Program-made: the position numbers and the translations under genes
Assembly: GCA_903844735.1 (NCBI GenBank)
Contig: CAIMUX010000047.1
Coordinates: 43,862 to 107,861, forward strand
Source of the DNA: Candidatus Eiseniibacteriota bacterium
GTDB lineage: Bacteria; Eisenbacteria; RBG-16-71-46; CAIMUX01
Length of the DNA stretch: 64,000 bases
Direction of reading: 5' to 3'
Shown here: positions 44,197 through 52,661 of the stretch, in pieces
Layout: every line of letters starts with the position of its first letter
Numbering within the stretch: the first letter of the stretch is position 1
Notes under the pieces: model-generated
What the model saw: only the letters and a program-made list of their open reading frames with translations
The model's database searches: none
What the model was told of the DNA's origin: nothing

Positions 44197-45999
44197 CTAT
44201 GGGGTCAACACGACCCGTCCGCTCGCCTCTCCGGTGGCGGCCGTCAGCCTGATCAGGTACAGGCCGGCGGAAACCACGCGGCCGGCATCGTCGCGACCGT
44301 CCCAACGCATCGCGCCCCAACCGTCGGCCCGTGGCGACACCGGGAAACGACGCACTAAGGAGCCCGCGGCGTCGAAGATCCGCAGGGTGGCTGTGACGGA
44401 TGGAGGTAACTGGTATTGCAGGATGGTCTGCCCTCTGCCGGGATTCGGAACCGCCCAGACGCGTGTCCGTAAGCTGTTCCGGGGTGGTTCAGCGACGGAC
44501 GATGCCCCGCACGGAGTCGGTTCGCAGAGAGTCAGGATCCCTTCGAAAGTCCCGAGGAACCTGGTGCAGTCGGGTCCCGACGACAACAAACAGTAGAGGC
44601 CGAGGCAGCAGGCTCCATCCGGGCACGGGTCCGGGCTGCAGGAACTGCCGATCCCTTGCCAGGCGTTCGGTAATGGGCAGTCCGCCTGCAGCGCCATCAT
44701 GCACGTGCCGGCCGGGGCGCAGCAGGCGCCGGTCAATGGAGTGCAGAGGTTCGGTTCGCAGGAGATGCCGTCTCCTTGCCATGTGTTCGGATCTGCGCAC
44801 TCCGCCTGCAGTGCGAGGGTGCAGGTGCCGGCCGGGGCGCAACAGGCACCGGTCACCGGAGTGCAGGGATTCGGATCGCAGAAGATATCCGCTCCTTGCC
44901 ATGTGTTCGGCGCGGTGCACTCTACCTGTAGTGCCGACGTGCAGGTGCCTGCCGGAGCGCAACAGGCGCCGACCGGCTGTGGGCAGGGGTTGGTTGCACA
45001 GTCGGTGGCCGGTCCCTGCCAGATGCCGGGATCCGGGCAGCCCGCTTGGATCACGAGCGCGCATGTGCCGTCGGGCCGGCAGCAGGCTCCGAAGGGAGCG
45101 CCGCGCAAACCAAGAACGTGGTACAGACCTCCCGCCACCGCCGTAAACCCGGTGTTGGGCGACGGCACGCTGCACTGGCCGTAGCCGTTGTCCCCCCACA
45201 CCACGATCGTGCTGTCAGCCTTCAGGCCGACGCTGTGGAGGTAGCCGGCCGCGATCGCCGTGAAGCCGGTATTCGGTGTCGGCACAGTGCACTGCCCGGC
45301 CGTGTTGCTCCCCCAGGCGACGACCGTGCCGTCGGCCTTGAGACCCAGGCTGTGGGACCAGCCAGCCGCCACGGCCGTGAATCCTGTATCGGGCGATGGC
45401 ACGTTACATTGGCCGACATCGTTGCGTCCCCACGCCACGATCACGCCATCGGCCTTCAGACCCAGGCTGTACCACGCACCTCCGGCGACCGCCGTGAATC
45501 CGGTGCCGGGCGATGGCACGTCGCACTGGCCGAAGTCGTTGAGCCCCCATGCCACGATGGAACTGTCGGCCTTCAGGCCCAGGCTGTGAAGGTTGCCTCC
45601 TGCGACCGCGGTGAACCCGGTGTTGGGCCACGGCAAGCTGCACTGACCGTAGTCGTTGTACCCCCACGCAGCGATCGCACCGTCGGACCTCAGAGCGAGG
45701 CTGCACCACCCGCCCGCCGCCACCGCCGTGAACCCGGTATTGGGCGATGGCACCACGCACTGGTCGAAGTAGTCGTCCCCCCAGGCCACGATCACGCTGT
45801 CGGCCCTCAGGCCAAGGCTGTGTTCGTAGCCGGCGGCGATCGCCGTGAACTCGACATTGGGCGACGGTACGGTGCACTGCCCGGCTCCGGTGTCGCCCCA
45901 CGCCACGATCGACCCATCGGCCTGAGCCCGGGCCGGCCCGGCGCCACGTACTAGGACCAGCAGCGCCACGATCAGTACGATGCCGGCGCGGGTCTTCAT
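44197..45999 (-). CDS. secreted RCC1-like repeat protein with Cys-rich repeats and FlgD-like C-terminus
   Basis: 600 residues. Signal peptide (MKTRAGIVLIVALLVLVRG to ARAQ). Seven 39-residue RCC1/BNR-like repeats (pattern ADGxIVAWGxNxxGQCxVPSP, then NTGFTAVAAGxxHSLGLK) at residues 27-299. Five 40-residue Cys-rich repeats (GACCAPAGTC, WQG, CxPNPC) at about 300-500. The last 80 residues form a FlgD-like/T9SS-type domain (WDGRDDAGRVVSAGLYLIRL). Probably exported or surface-exposed. ATG at 45999 follows TTGGAGGATC. Confidence 0.85.
   Translation of the reverse strand: MKTRAGIVLIVALLVLVRGAGPARAQADGSIVAWGDTGAGQCTVPSPNVEFTAIAAGYEHSLGLRADSVIVAWGDDYFDQCVVPSPNTGFTAVAAGGWCSLALRSDGAIAAWGYNDYGQCSLPWPNTGFTAVAGGNLHSLGLKADSSIVAWGLNDFGQCDVPSPGTGFTAVAGGAWYSLGLKADGVIVAWGRNDVGQCNVPSPDTGFTAVAAGWSHSLGLKADGTVVAWGSNTAGQCTVPTPNTGFTAIAAGYLHSVGLKADSTIVVWGDNGYGQCSVPSPNTGFTAVAGGLYHVLGLRGAPFGACCRPDGTCALVIQAGCPDPGIWQGPATDCATNPCPQPVGACCAPAGTCTSALQVECTAPNTWQGADIFCDPNPCTPVTGACCAPAGTCTLALQAECADPNTWQGDGISCEPNLCTPLTGACCAPAGTCMMALQADCPLPNAWQGIGSSCSPDPCPDGACCLGLYCLLSSGPDCTRFLGTFEGILTLCEPTPCGASSVAEPPRNSLRTRVWAVPNPGRGQTILQYQLPPSVTATLRIFDAAGSLVRRFPVSPRADGWGAMRWDGRDDAGRVVSAGLYLIRLTAATGEASGRVVLTP
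44500..45102 (-). repeat. five Cys-rich coding repeats of about 40 codons
   Basis: Five units beginning GACC, with conserved Cys and WQG, encode the disulfide-type repeats of the secreted protein. The middle three are closest to one another. Confidence 0.85.
45103..45921 (-). repeat. seven tandem 117-bp RCC1-type coding repeats
   Basis: Seven 39-codon units with no insertion between them encode the propeller-like repeats. DNA similarity between units is high (gtgaacccggtgttgggcga-type blocks recur), implying recent duplication or gene conversion. Confidence 0.9.
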
Positions 46000-46046
46000 G
46001 GTGATCCTCCAAGCAAGTTGAGCGCGCGGGCAGGGCCCAGGCCGCA

Positions 46047-46055
46047 AGTATAGCA
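46047..46055 (-). promoter_or_regulatory. extended -10 promoter candidate for the RCC1-repeat gene
   Basis: On the minus strand TGCTATACT (TG-N-TATACT) at 46055-46047, about 48 bases upstream of the ATG, with no good -35. Extended -10 promoters do not need one. Confidence 0.45.
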
Positions 46056-46269
46056 GAGACATGGTGGTTTCGGGTCGCTCCATCTGACCTGGGTAGCTCG
46101 ATGGCGAGAAGGATGAACTCACGACGGGCATGAGCGGTTTGCGTCCCTCACTCCGTCGAGGGGCGGCGTGACCCCCGGAGCGATCCCGGCACGGTTTCCG
46201 TGGTAGGATGACCACGCTCGGACGCAGGCGGTTGTCGGCGCGAGGGGGGCGAGGGAGAGGAGGAATCGT

Positions 46270-46923
46270 ATGAAAAGGATGTTGGGTTGGCTCGGCGTCA
46301 CGATTGTGATCGCTGCCTCGGTGGTGCAGGCGGCGGATCTGCCGGACATTGCGCTCGCGGCGCCGCGGATGGAAGGCGGCAAGCCGCTCATGCAGGTTCT
46401 CAAGGCCCGGCAGTCCTCTCGGGCCTTCAGCGAACAGAAACTCACCGACCAGACCATCGCCGACCTCCTGTGGGCGGCGGCCGGGATCAATCGGTCTGAC
46501 TCCGGCAAGCGTACCGCGCCGTCGGCCCGGGATTGGCAGGAGGTCCAGGTCTATGCGATCACCGAGAAAGGCGCGTATTTCTACGACGCCAAAGCCAACA
46601 TCCTCCGGGCGGTCGTGCCGGGGGACCTGCGAAAGCTGACGGGTAGCCAGGAGTTCGTGGCCGTCGCTCCGCTGAACCTGGTCTACGTGGCGGACGTCTC
46701 GAAGATGAAGGACTCAAAACCCGAGGACCAGGCGCTCTACATGGGCGCGGACAGCGGCTTCATCAGCCAGAATGTCTACCTGTTCTGCGCATCGGAGGGG
46801 CTTGCCACGGTGGTTCGCGGTAGCGTGGAACGCGCTGCCCTCGCCAAGGCGCTAATGCTTTCCGAGCACCAAAGAATCGTCCTTGCTCAGACTGTCGGCT
46901 ATCCCTTGCCGGAAAAGAAGTGA
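46270..46923 (+). CDS. exported nitroreductase-family protein (SagB-type)
   Basis: 217 residues with a signal peptide (LGWLGVTIVIAASVVQAAD). The core has LMQVLKARQSSRAFSEQKLT and LLWAAAGINRSDSGKRTAPS, a nitroreductase/SagB-type flavin site, and GADSGFISQNVYLFCASEGL. Export of a flavin enzyme is unusual. Preceded by GAGAGGAGGAATCGT, an excellent ribosome-binding site. Confidence 0.85.
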   Translation: MKRMLGWLGVTIVIAASVVQAADLPDIALAAPRMEGGKPLMQVLKARQSSRAFSEQKLTDQTIADLLWAAAGINRSDSGKRTAPSARDWQEVQVYAITEKGAYFYDAKANILRAVVPGDLRKLTGSQEFVAVAPLNLVYVADVSKMKDSKPEDQALYMGADSGFISQNVYLFCASEGLATVVRGSVERAALAKALMLSEHQRIVLAQTVGYPLPEKK

Positions 46924-46950
46924 CCTGCGCCGGGAGGCGGGCGCAGGTCA
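46921..46950. terminator. perfect hairpin between convergent genes
   Basis: An 11-bp perfect stem (TGACCTGCGCC with GGCGCAGGTCA) starts at the nitroreductase stop codon. No T-tract, but its position between convergent genes suggests bidirectional termination. Confidence 0.45.
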
Positions 46951-47048
46951 AGGATGCCTTGCGCGGGTCTCTTTGAACGGTCACCCACAGCCGCAGCGCT
47001 GGTCCACCCCGGACGGTAGGTCCAACTGACTCGATGCCGTAGTCGCAG

Positions 47049-49028
47049 CTAGCGGATGATCGCCACGCGCACCACCTGGGTGCCCAAACCAGGCCCGCTG
47101 AAGCGAAGGAAGTAGATCCCCGAGCGGACGAACGCTCCCTGCTCGCTGCGCCCGTCCCAGGTCAACGTGTGCCGGCCCGATGCGAATGCGCCATGCCGCA
47201 ACAACGCCACGCGGCGGCCCGAAGGGTCGAAGATCGCCAGGCTTGCATCGACCGCTCGCGCCAGGTCGAGGCGCAGGGTCGTGCTGCCGACCAGCGGGTT
47301 CGGAGAAGGCGGGTAGAGCCGCGTCACGGCCGGAATCGACACGTCGTCGGTGTCCACCGTGCCGCTGATCGCCCGAGCACGCAGGGAGACCACCAGGTTG
47401 GGCTGGGGCGTTGCCCCGGGCAGCGGCTCGTCGGCGTCGGCAAAGGTCAGGGTTGCGGTGTAGGTCGAATCGAGGGTGGCCCCCGTGTCGTCGAATGCTA
47501 GGGCATAGTCCCGGCCCGGCCCCGCGATCAATGTGCCGGTGAAACCGCCCACGAACGAGAACCGGCCGGCCCCGCCGGTGATGACCCCGGCGCTGACGAA
47601 AAGACGGGCGTGGAGCGAGTCATAGTTCCGGTTGAACAGCCGTACGCTCCGGTCGGTGAAAGCGCCTATTTCGTGGTCGCCGAAGTCGAGGTCGTCGGAG
47701 AGGACCGTGGTGGTCGAGTCGAGCGACGCCAGGGCGTGGTACAGCACCGTGCCGGAGAGGGCCACCGGGGTCGTCGGGTGTTCCGGGGCGTCGGACGTGA
47801 TCGTGAGGCTCCCCACCTTCGCCCCCGCGGTGGCGGTGCTCATTGTGACCGGCGGGTGCGCCACGCCGCCCGCCGCCACGGCAACCGGGCCGGGGGCGCC
47901 GAAACCGGATGACACGACGAAGGTGCAGTTGAGCGAGTCGGCCGGAGCAATCGCGGGGTTGCTCAAGCTCAGGTATTCTGTTTGCGTCGTGGCGCCCACG
48001 ATCACGGTGTCGAAGACCATCGCTGCATCGGCCAGGATCATGGCGGGCAACTGCAGGTCCACGCGCACCGGCAGGTGGTCGCTGGCCAGCTTCAGGGCGG
48101 TTGCGTACGCGGCCCCTTCGGGAATGGTCGGCGTGTCGGTGATGTTTTTGTTCAAGTGCAGGGCGTCGTTGCCGACCGAGATGCAGGTGTTGGGAATCAC
48201 CGCCAGGCCATGTCGGGTAGCCAGATTGTAGGTCGGCAGGATGAAGTCGAAGCGATCGTCCAGACCGCCGGTCGCCGCGCCGCTGGCGCAGGGAGTCGTG
48301 AGGCAGGGCGACTGCGTGTGGTACGGCGCGAACGAGGCGTTGTCATGCCAGGACCCGGCGGGCAGCAGGTCATAGACACGGCCGATGTTGTTCGTCTGGG
48401 ATTCGAGAAGCTTGGCGTAACCGGGTTCGGCGGCCTGAGTGTAGAAGTTGAGGTCCCCGCAGGCGAACGCGTGGGTGCCCGTCGGCATCGTGTTCATGCT
48501 GTCGCGGATGCCGGTGCATTCGGCAAGCCGGTCACTCTCGAAACCGGTCGACGCCTTGAGGTGGGCGGTGTAGATCCGCAGAACGGAAGCGGCCGACGAA
48601 TAGCCCACCGGAATGATCCGGTACGTATGCACGTAGCGCAGCAGATACGCCGGGTTGGGGTAGAACGCTCCCTGTCCCAGGAACTGAACCTTCGCCGTCT
48701 TATAGAAGAGCGAGGCGTCGGAATCGTTTCCGTCGACGTACGGGACGGTGGCCCACTGTCCCGGTTCCATCACGTTGAGGACCTCGTTCAGGAACTGCGT
48801 CGGTCCCCCAGTATTGACTTCTCCCGCGACAATGACGTCGGGGCTGATCGCCGACAAGATCGTCCGGTAGTAGGGGGCCCGGGCGGTGCCCGACGTGCCC
48901 GGGTAGTTCAGGAGGTTGTAGTCCACGACACGCAAAGCGTGGGCCGGCGGGACGGCCAGCAGGACGCCGAGTGCGGCGATCGCGAAGGCGATGCAGTCTA
49001 GGCGGGCGAGCCGGATGGGAGATTTCAT
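47049..49028 (-). CDS. secreted endonuclease/exonuclease/phosphatase-fold protein with C-terminal FlgD-like domain
   Basis: 659 residues. Signal peptide (residues about 1-31, ending PPAHA). The EEP-like domain has LRVVDYNLLNYPGTSG, SPDVIVAGEVNTGG, AHLKASTG, GDLNFYT and the catalytic SDHLPVRVD. A choice-of-anchor/Ig-like region with repeated DSTYTATLTFADAD-like stretches and a FlgD-like C-terminal domain follow (WDGRSEQGAFVRSGIYFLRF). Probably an exported nuclease or phosphodiesterase. ATG at 49028 follows CCAGGAGGCACC. Confidence 0.85.
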   Translation of the reverse strand: MKSPIRLARLDCIAFAIAALGVLLAVPPAHALRVVDYNLLNYPGTSGTARAPYYRTILSAISPDVIVAGEVNTGGPTQFLNEVLNVMEPGQWATVPYVDGNDSDASLFYKTAKVQFLGQGAFYPNPAYLLRYVHTYRIIPVGYSSAASVLRIYTAHLKASTGFESDRLAECTGIRDSMNTMPTGTHAFACGDLNFYTQAAEPGYAKLLESQTNNIGRVYDLLPAGSWHDNASFAPYHTQSPCLTTPCASGAATGGLDDRFDFILPTYNLATRHGLAVIPNTCISVGNDALHLNKNITDTPTIPEGAAYATALKLASDHLPVRVDLQLPAMILADAAMVFDTVIVGATTQTEYLSLSNPAIAPADSLNCTFVVSSGFGAPGPVAVAAGGVAHPPVTMSTATAGAKVGSLTITSDAPEHPTTPVALSGTVLYHALASLDSTTTVLSDDLDFGDHEIGAFTDRSVRLFNRNYDSLHARLFVSAGVITGGAGRFSFVGGFTGTLIAGPGRDYALAFDDTGATLDSTYTATLTFADADEPLPGATPQPNLVVSLRARAISGTVDTDDVSIPAVTRLYPPSPNPLVGSTTLRLDLARAVDASLAIFDPSGRRVALLRHGAFASGRHTLTWDGRSEQGAFVRSGIYFLRFSGPGLGTQVVRVAIIR

Positions 49029-49129
49029 GGTGCCTCCTGGTCTCGGTTGCGGGACGTTCCCGAGAATGCGGTCCCGGGGCGGGCCGCTACGGTCGAGGGC
49101 GGGCATCCTTCGTTGCTGCATGCTCGTTC

Positions 49130-49158
49130 ATTCTACGCGATTCCCGCCCATGAGGCAA
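49130..49158 (-). promoter_or_regulatory. promoter of the secreted nuclease-like gene
   Basis: On the minus strand TTGCCT (49158-49153), 17-base spacer, TAGAAT (49135-49130), about 100 bases upstream of the start codon. Confidence 0.55.
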
Positions 49159-49189
49159 GGATCGTGGCGTAGTGTCGACATGTCGGATC

Positions 49190-50329
49190 TCAAGCTGATC
49201 TGGTGGAGCGATCCGCTCCGTCGCCTTCGTCCTCCGGCTGTCCGGCCACCAGCTCCTCATAGGCCCGCCGTACCCGCCGCACATAGCCGAGATAGCGCGG
49301 CAGCATCGCGGTGGTGAGGGCCTGGGGCCCGTCGCAGAGCGCCTGGTCCGGTTCGGGGTGAAAATCGACGAGAACCATGGATGCGCCGGCGATCAGCCCC
49401 TGGCCGGTGACATGGAAGATATCGGGAAGTCCGTCGGGGGCGAGGCGCAGCGAGCCGACGCTGTGGGACGGGTCGATGCAGACCGGCATTCGCGTCTGGC
49501 GTCGCACCACGGGCACGTGCGCGAAGTCGACGAGGTTGCGGTGCGGGTCCCCGAGGTGCGTCTTCACGCCACGGAGGCAGAACACGATGTTCGGATTGCC
49601 CTCGCCGGCTATGTACTCGCACGCGTGGATCGACTCATCGAGCGTGATTCCCATACCGCGCTTGAAGAGAACCGGCAGCGTCTTTTGGCGGCCGACCTGT
49701 TTGAGCAGCTCGAAGTTCTGCGCATTCCGAGTGCCGACTTGCAGCATCACGCCGGTCGTGATCCCGGGGGCGGCCAGGGCCGACATGATCTCATCGATGT
49801 GGCGGGCGTCGGTCACCTCCATCGCGATGACGCGGATTCCGTGCTTCGTCGCCAGCTCGAACAACCAGGGTAGGCAGGCAGAACCGAGCCCCTGGAAATC
49901 GTACGGACTCGTGCGCGGCTTGTAAGCACCGGCCCGGCTCGTAACAAGACCGTGGGCCTCGAGTGTGGCGAATGTCCGGTCGGTGTGCTCCGGCGTGTCG
50001 ACCGCGCACAGGCCCGCGAAGACGCCCACGGAGCTGTCGTCGAAGGTGACGCCGTTGTAGCTGAAGCCAAAACTCTTCTCGCGCGGATCGTGACGTCCGA
50101 CGAGGCGATAGCGAGCGGAAACGCGGACCACGCGCGCAACGCCGGGGAGCGTCTCGAAAAGTTCTGCCGGCACGTTGGCGGTGTGGCCGAGGAGGTGCAG
50201 TTCCGTGATTGTGTGCTCGATTCCTGTGTAGACGTAGCGTCGTGGGGTGATGCCGGGGTAGCGTGTCGCGAGCAGTTCGGCGGCGGCGACGGCGCTGGCG
50301 GGCGCCTCCGGCTCGAAGGCTATGATCAT
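49190..50329 (-). CDS. 3-deoxy-7-phosphoheptulonate synthase (DAHP synthase, AroAI-beta/KDO8P-like)
   Basis: First enzyme of the shikimate pathway, condensing PEP and erythrose-4-phosphate. 379 residues: an N-terminal ferredoxin-like regulatory domain (VRVSARYRLVGR), then the TIM barrel with FAGLCAVDTPEH, GAYKPRTSPYDFQG, VMLQVGTRNAQNFELLKQVG, PVLFKRGMG and IDPSHSVGS. The ATG at 50329 is preceded by GGGAGG with 10 bases spacing. Confidence 0.93.
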   Translation of the reverse strand: MIIAFEPEAPASAVAAAELLATRYPGITPRRYVYTGIEHTITELHLLGHTANVPAELFETLPGVARVVRVSARYRLVGRHDPREKSFGFSYNGVTFDDSSVGVFAGLCAVDTPEHTDRTFATLEAHGLVTSRAGAYKPRTSPYDFQGLGSACLPWLFELATKHGIRVIAMEVTDARHIDEIMSALAAPGITTGVMLQVGTRNAQNFELLKQVGRQKTLPVLFKRGMGITLDESIHACEYIAGEGNPNIVFCLRGVKTHLGDPHRNLVDFAHVPVVRRQTRMPVCIDPSHSVGSLRLAPDGLPDIFHVTGQGLIAGASMVLVDFHPEPDQALCDGPQALTTAMLPRYLGYVRRVRRAYEELVAGQPEDEGDGADRSTRSA

Positions 50330-50867
50330 GGATGCGCTTCCTCCCGGTGCTGGATGCCAGGCCCGGTCCCCCGCTCTGGGAGTGGGCCGAGAACGGCCTG
50401 AGAATACTACCGGTTCCGGGTCCGCAACCGACGTCGGCGTCCGGTCGGCCCCCTCCGACCCGAAGCCCGAAGCCGGATTGGGGGGAGTACGTCATGCCCG
50501 ATGTACCGGCAGGTTCTGTCCTGCGCTGACGAGTCTCATCAATCACCCTCATTTGCAGACGGGGCATAATTCTTGTGGCGCTGCCCCCTTCTGCCGATGG
50601 ATACTTGTAGAGATGAGAAGTTGTTGGGGCTGATGAGCGCGATTGTCCGAGGGCCAGTATCCCTCTGCAGAGCTTTCCACTCCGAAGGACCTGCCGGGTC
50701 GCTACAGACCGATGATCCACCTTTCCGCATCCAACGGATGAACCGGCCACAGGTTCGTACCGTCGCCCGGTCGCGGCAGTTGCTGCACCGGCCGGTCGGA
50801 CCCGCCGGAGCAACGCGAACCCCCGCCGGGAGCGGCGCGGGGTCCGCAGTCAGGAGATGACCCTTAC
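50330..50867. other. gene-free region upstream of the DEAD-box helicase
   Basis: About 538 bases without a gene between divergently oriented DAHP synthase and helicase genes. It holds two heptamer repeat units with a conserved left flank (50450-50475), and probably the 5' leader of the helicase. No convincing paired -35/-10 could be picked out. Confidence 0.5.
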
Positions 50868-52502
50868 ATGAGTTTCGAGTCCCTCGGCTTGGCCCCTGAG
50901 TTACTGCAGGCGGTCCGGGATTGCGGTTACACCGCCCCGACGCCGATTCAGGAGCAGGCCATTCCACACCTACTGGCAGGGCGCGACATCATGGGCTGCG
51001 CCCAAACCGGGACGGGGAAGACAGCGGCCTTCGCCCTCCCGATCCTCCACCAGATGCGCGGGACGGCGCCGGGCCATTTGCGCGCCCTCGTCTTAGTGCC
51101 GACCCGTGAGCTTGCTATCCAGGTCGGCCGCAGCATCCGCGAATATGGAGAGCCGCTTGGCCTGCGCTCCAGTGCCGTGTACGGCGGCGTGCCGCTGGCT
51201 CCCCAGGAGATGATGCTTCGCTACGGCGTCGATGTTCTGGTCGCCACGCCGGGCCGCCTGAAGGATCACATCTGGCGCGGCCTTGTCGATTTTCGGGAGA
51301 CCCGCTTTCTCGTCCTTGACGAAGCTGATCGGATGCTCGACATGGGCTTCATCGACGCGGTCCGCGAGATCGTGGCGCTGATCCCCCGCGAACGGCAAAC
51401 GATGCTCTTCTCGGCGACCTTGGATCCGGCGATCGTCCGGCTGGCGAAGGACATTCTCAAGGACCCGGTGCGGGTCGCGGTGGCTCCATCGGCCACGGTG
51501 GCCGATGGGATCGAGCATGTCATGGTCGCGGTGCATTCGGGGTCGAAGAAGAACGCGCTTCTCGAACTCATTCGACGCCACAAGATGCTCCGCACGCTCG
51601 TCTTCACGCGGACCCGGCGCGGCGCGAGCCGCCTGGCCATCGACCTGAAGCGCGACGGTCACCGGGTTTCCGCGATCCACAGCGACAAGACTCAGACCCA
51701 GCGTCTGGAAGCACTCGAGGCGTTCCGCGAGGGGAAGATCAACTTTCTTGTGGCTACCGACATCGCTGCCCGTGGTCTGGATGTACAGGGAATCAGCCAC
51801 GTCGTCAACTTCGACCTTCCGCGCAACGCCGAGGACTATGTGCATCGGATCGGGCGGACCGCCCGCGCCGGGCAGACCGGCGTGGCGATCTCGCTGGTCG
51901 GCCCGGAGGACAAAGGAAGCGTTCGTTCCATAGAGCAATTGATCGGACGCGCCCTCTCGACCGAGGCGGGACGCAGCGTCGCGCGAGAGCCGGCGGAGCT
52001 GGTGATGGCCGGCGGCGGAGGGGGGCGGTCCCTCGTCGCGGTGGCCCGGGGTTCGACTCGCGGCCCGCGGCCCCTGGTTGTGCGGCGCGAGGGTTTGTCC
52101 ATGGCCACCGCGGTGAGAGGTCAGGTGCCGTCCCGCTCGACCGCGCCTGTCATGGCGCGGGGCGAAGACCCGGTCCTGATCACCCCTCGGTCCGCCGCGC
52201 CCTCGCAGGGGGCCGTGCCCCTTTTGGGAGAAGGCGCCCGGCCGAGTCGCGGACCGCAGGACCGATCTCGGCGGGGTGCCGGTCGCGATGAGGCTGGTCC
52301 GCGGTTCGAGCGCGGCCGGCGGGACGCTGCTCCGCGGACGAGTGATCGACCTGGCGGGTCGGCGCAGCGGCACGACTCCGGCCGCGACTCGGGCCACGCG
52401 GTACGGCGGGAGATGACGCTCGCGCCGAGCAGAGGCTACCAGGAGAAAGAGAATCCGTTGCGCCGGGTTCTTTCGCGACTGGGGTTTAACCCCGCGCGTT
52501 AG
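50868..52502 (+). CDS. DEAD-box ATP-dependent RNA helicase (RhlE-like)
   Basis: 544 residues. Q-motif FESLGLAPELLQAVRDCGYT, motif I AQTGTGKT, Ia PTRELA, II VLDEADRMLDMGF, III SAT, then conserved RGLDVQGISHVVNFDLP and VI HRIGRTARAGQTG. A long Arg/Gly/Pro-rich C-terminal tail of about 150 residues probably binds RNA. Such helicases support ribosome assembly and cold growth. AGGAG about 11 bases upstream. Confidence 0.95.
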   Translation: MSFESLGLAPELLQAVRDCGYTAPTPIQEQAIPHLLAGRDIMGCAQTGTGKTAAFALPILHQMRGTAPGHLRALVLVPTRELAIQVGRSIREYGEPLGLRSSAVYGGVPLAPQEMMLRYGVDVLVATPGRLKDHIWRGLVDFRETRFLVLDEADRMLDMGFIDAVREIVALIPRERQTMLFSATLDPAIVRLAKDILKDPVRVAVAPSATVADGIEHVMVAVHSGSKKNALLELIRRHKMLRTLVFTRTRRGASRLAIDLKRDGHRVSAIHSDKTQTQRLEALEAFREGKINFLVATDIAARGLDVQGISHVVNFDLPRNAEDYVHRIGRTARAGQTGVAISLVGPEDKGSVRSIEQLIGRALSTEAGRSVAREPAELVMAGGGGGRSLVAVARGSTRGPRPLVVRREGLSMATAVRGQVPSRSTAPVMARGEDPVLITPRSAAPSQGAVPLLGEGARPSRGPQDRSRRGAGRDEAGPRFERGRRDAAPRTSDRPGGSAQRHDSGRDSGHAVRREMTLAPSRGYQEKENPLRRVLSRLGFNPAR

Positions 52503-52577
52503 GCCGCAGGGTGCAGGCGGTCCGGCGATCTCTCGCAGGAGGCCGTGAGGCCGGATGCGGCGGGGAAGTACCGGAAG

Positions 52578-52610
52578 GGCCGGCGAGGCTATCCCTCGTC
52601 GGCCTTCTTG
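52578..52610 (+). terminator. Rho-independent terminator of the helicase gene
   Basis: An 11-bp stem (GGCCGGCGAGG with CCTCGTCGGCC, one G-U pair), 5-base loop, followed by TTCTTGC. Confidence 0.7.
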
Positions 52611-52661
52611 CTGTGCGGGAATCGCCGCCACCGCGGCTCCCCTCACAGAAACCATGTCGCC

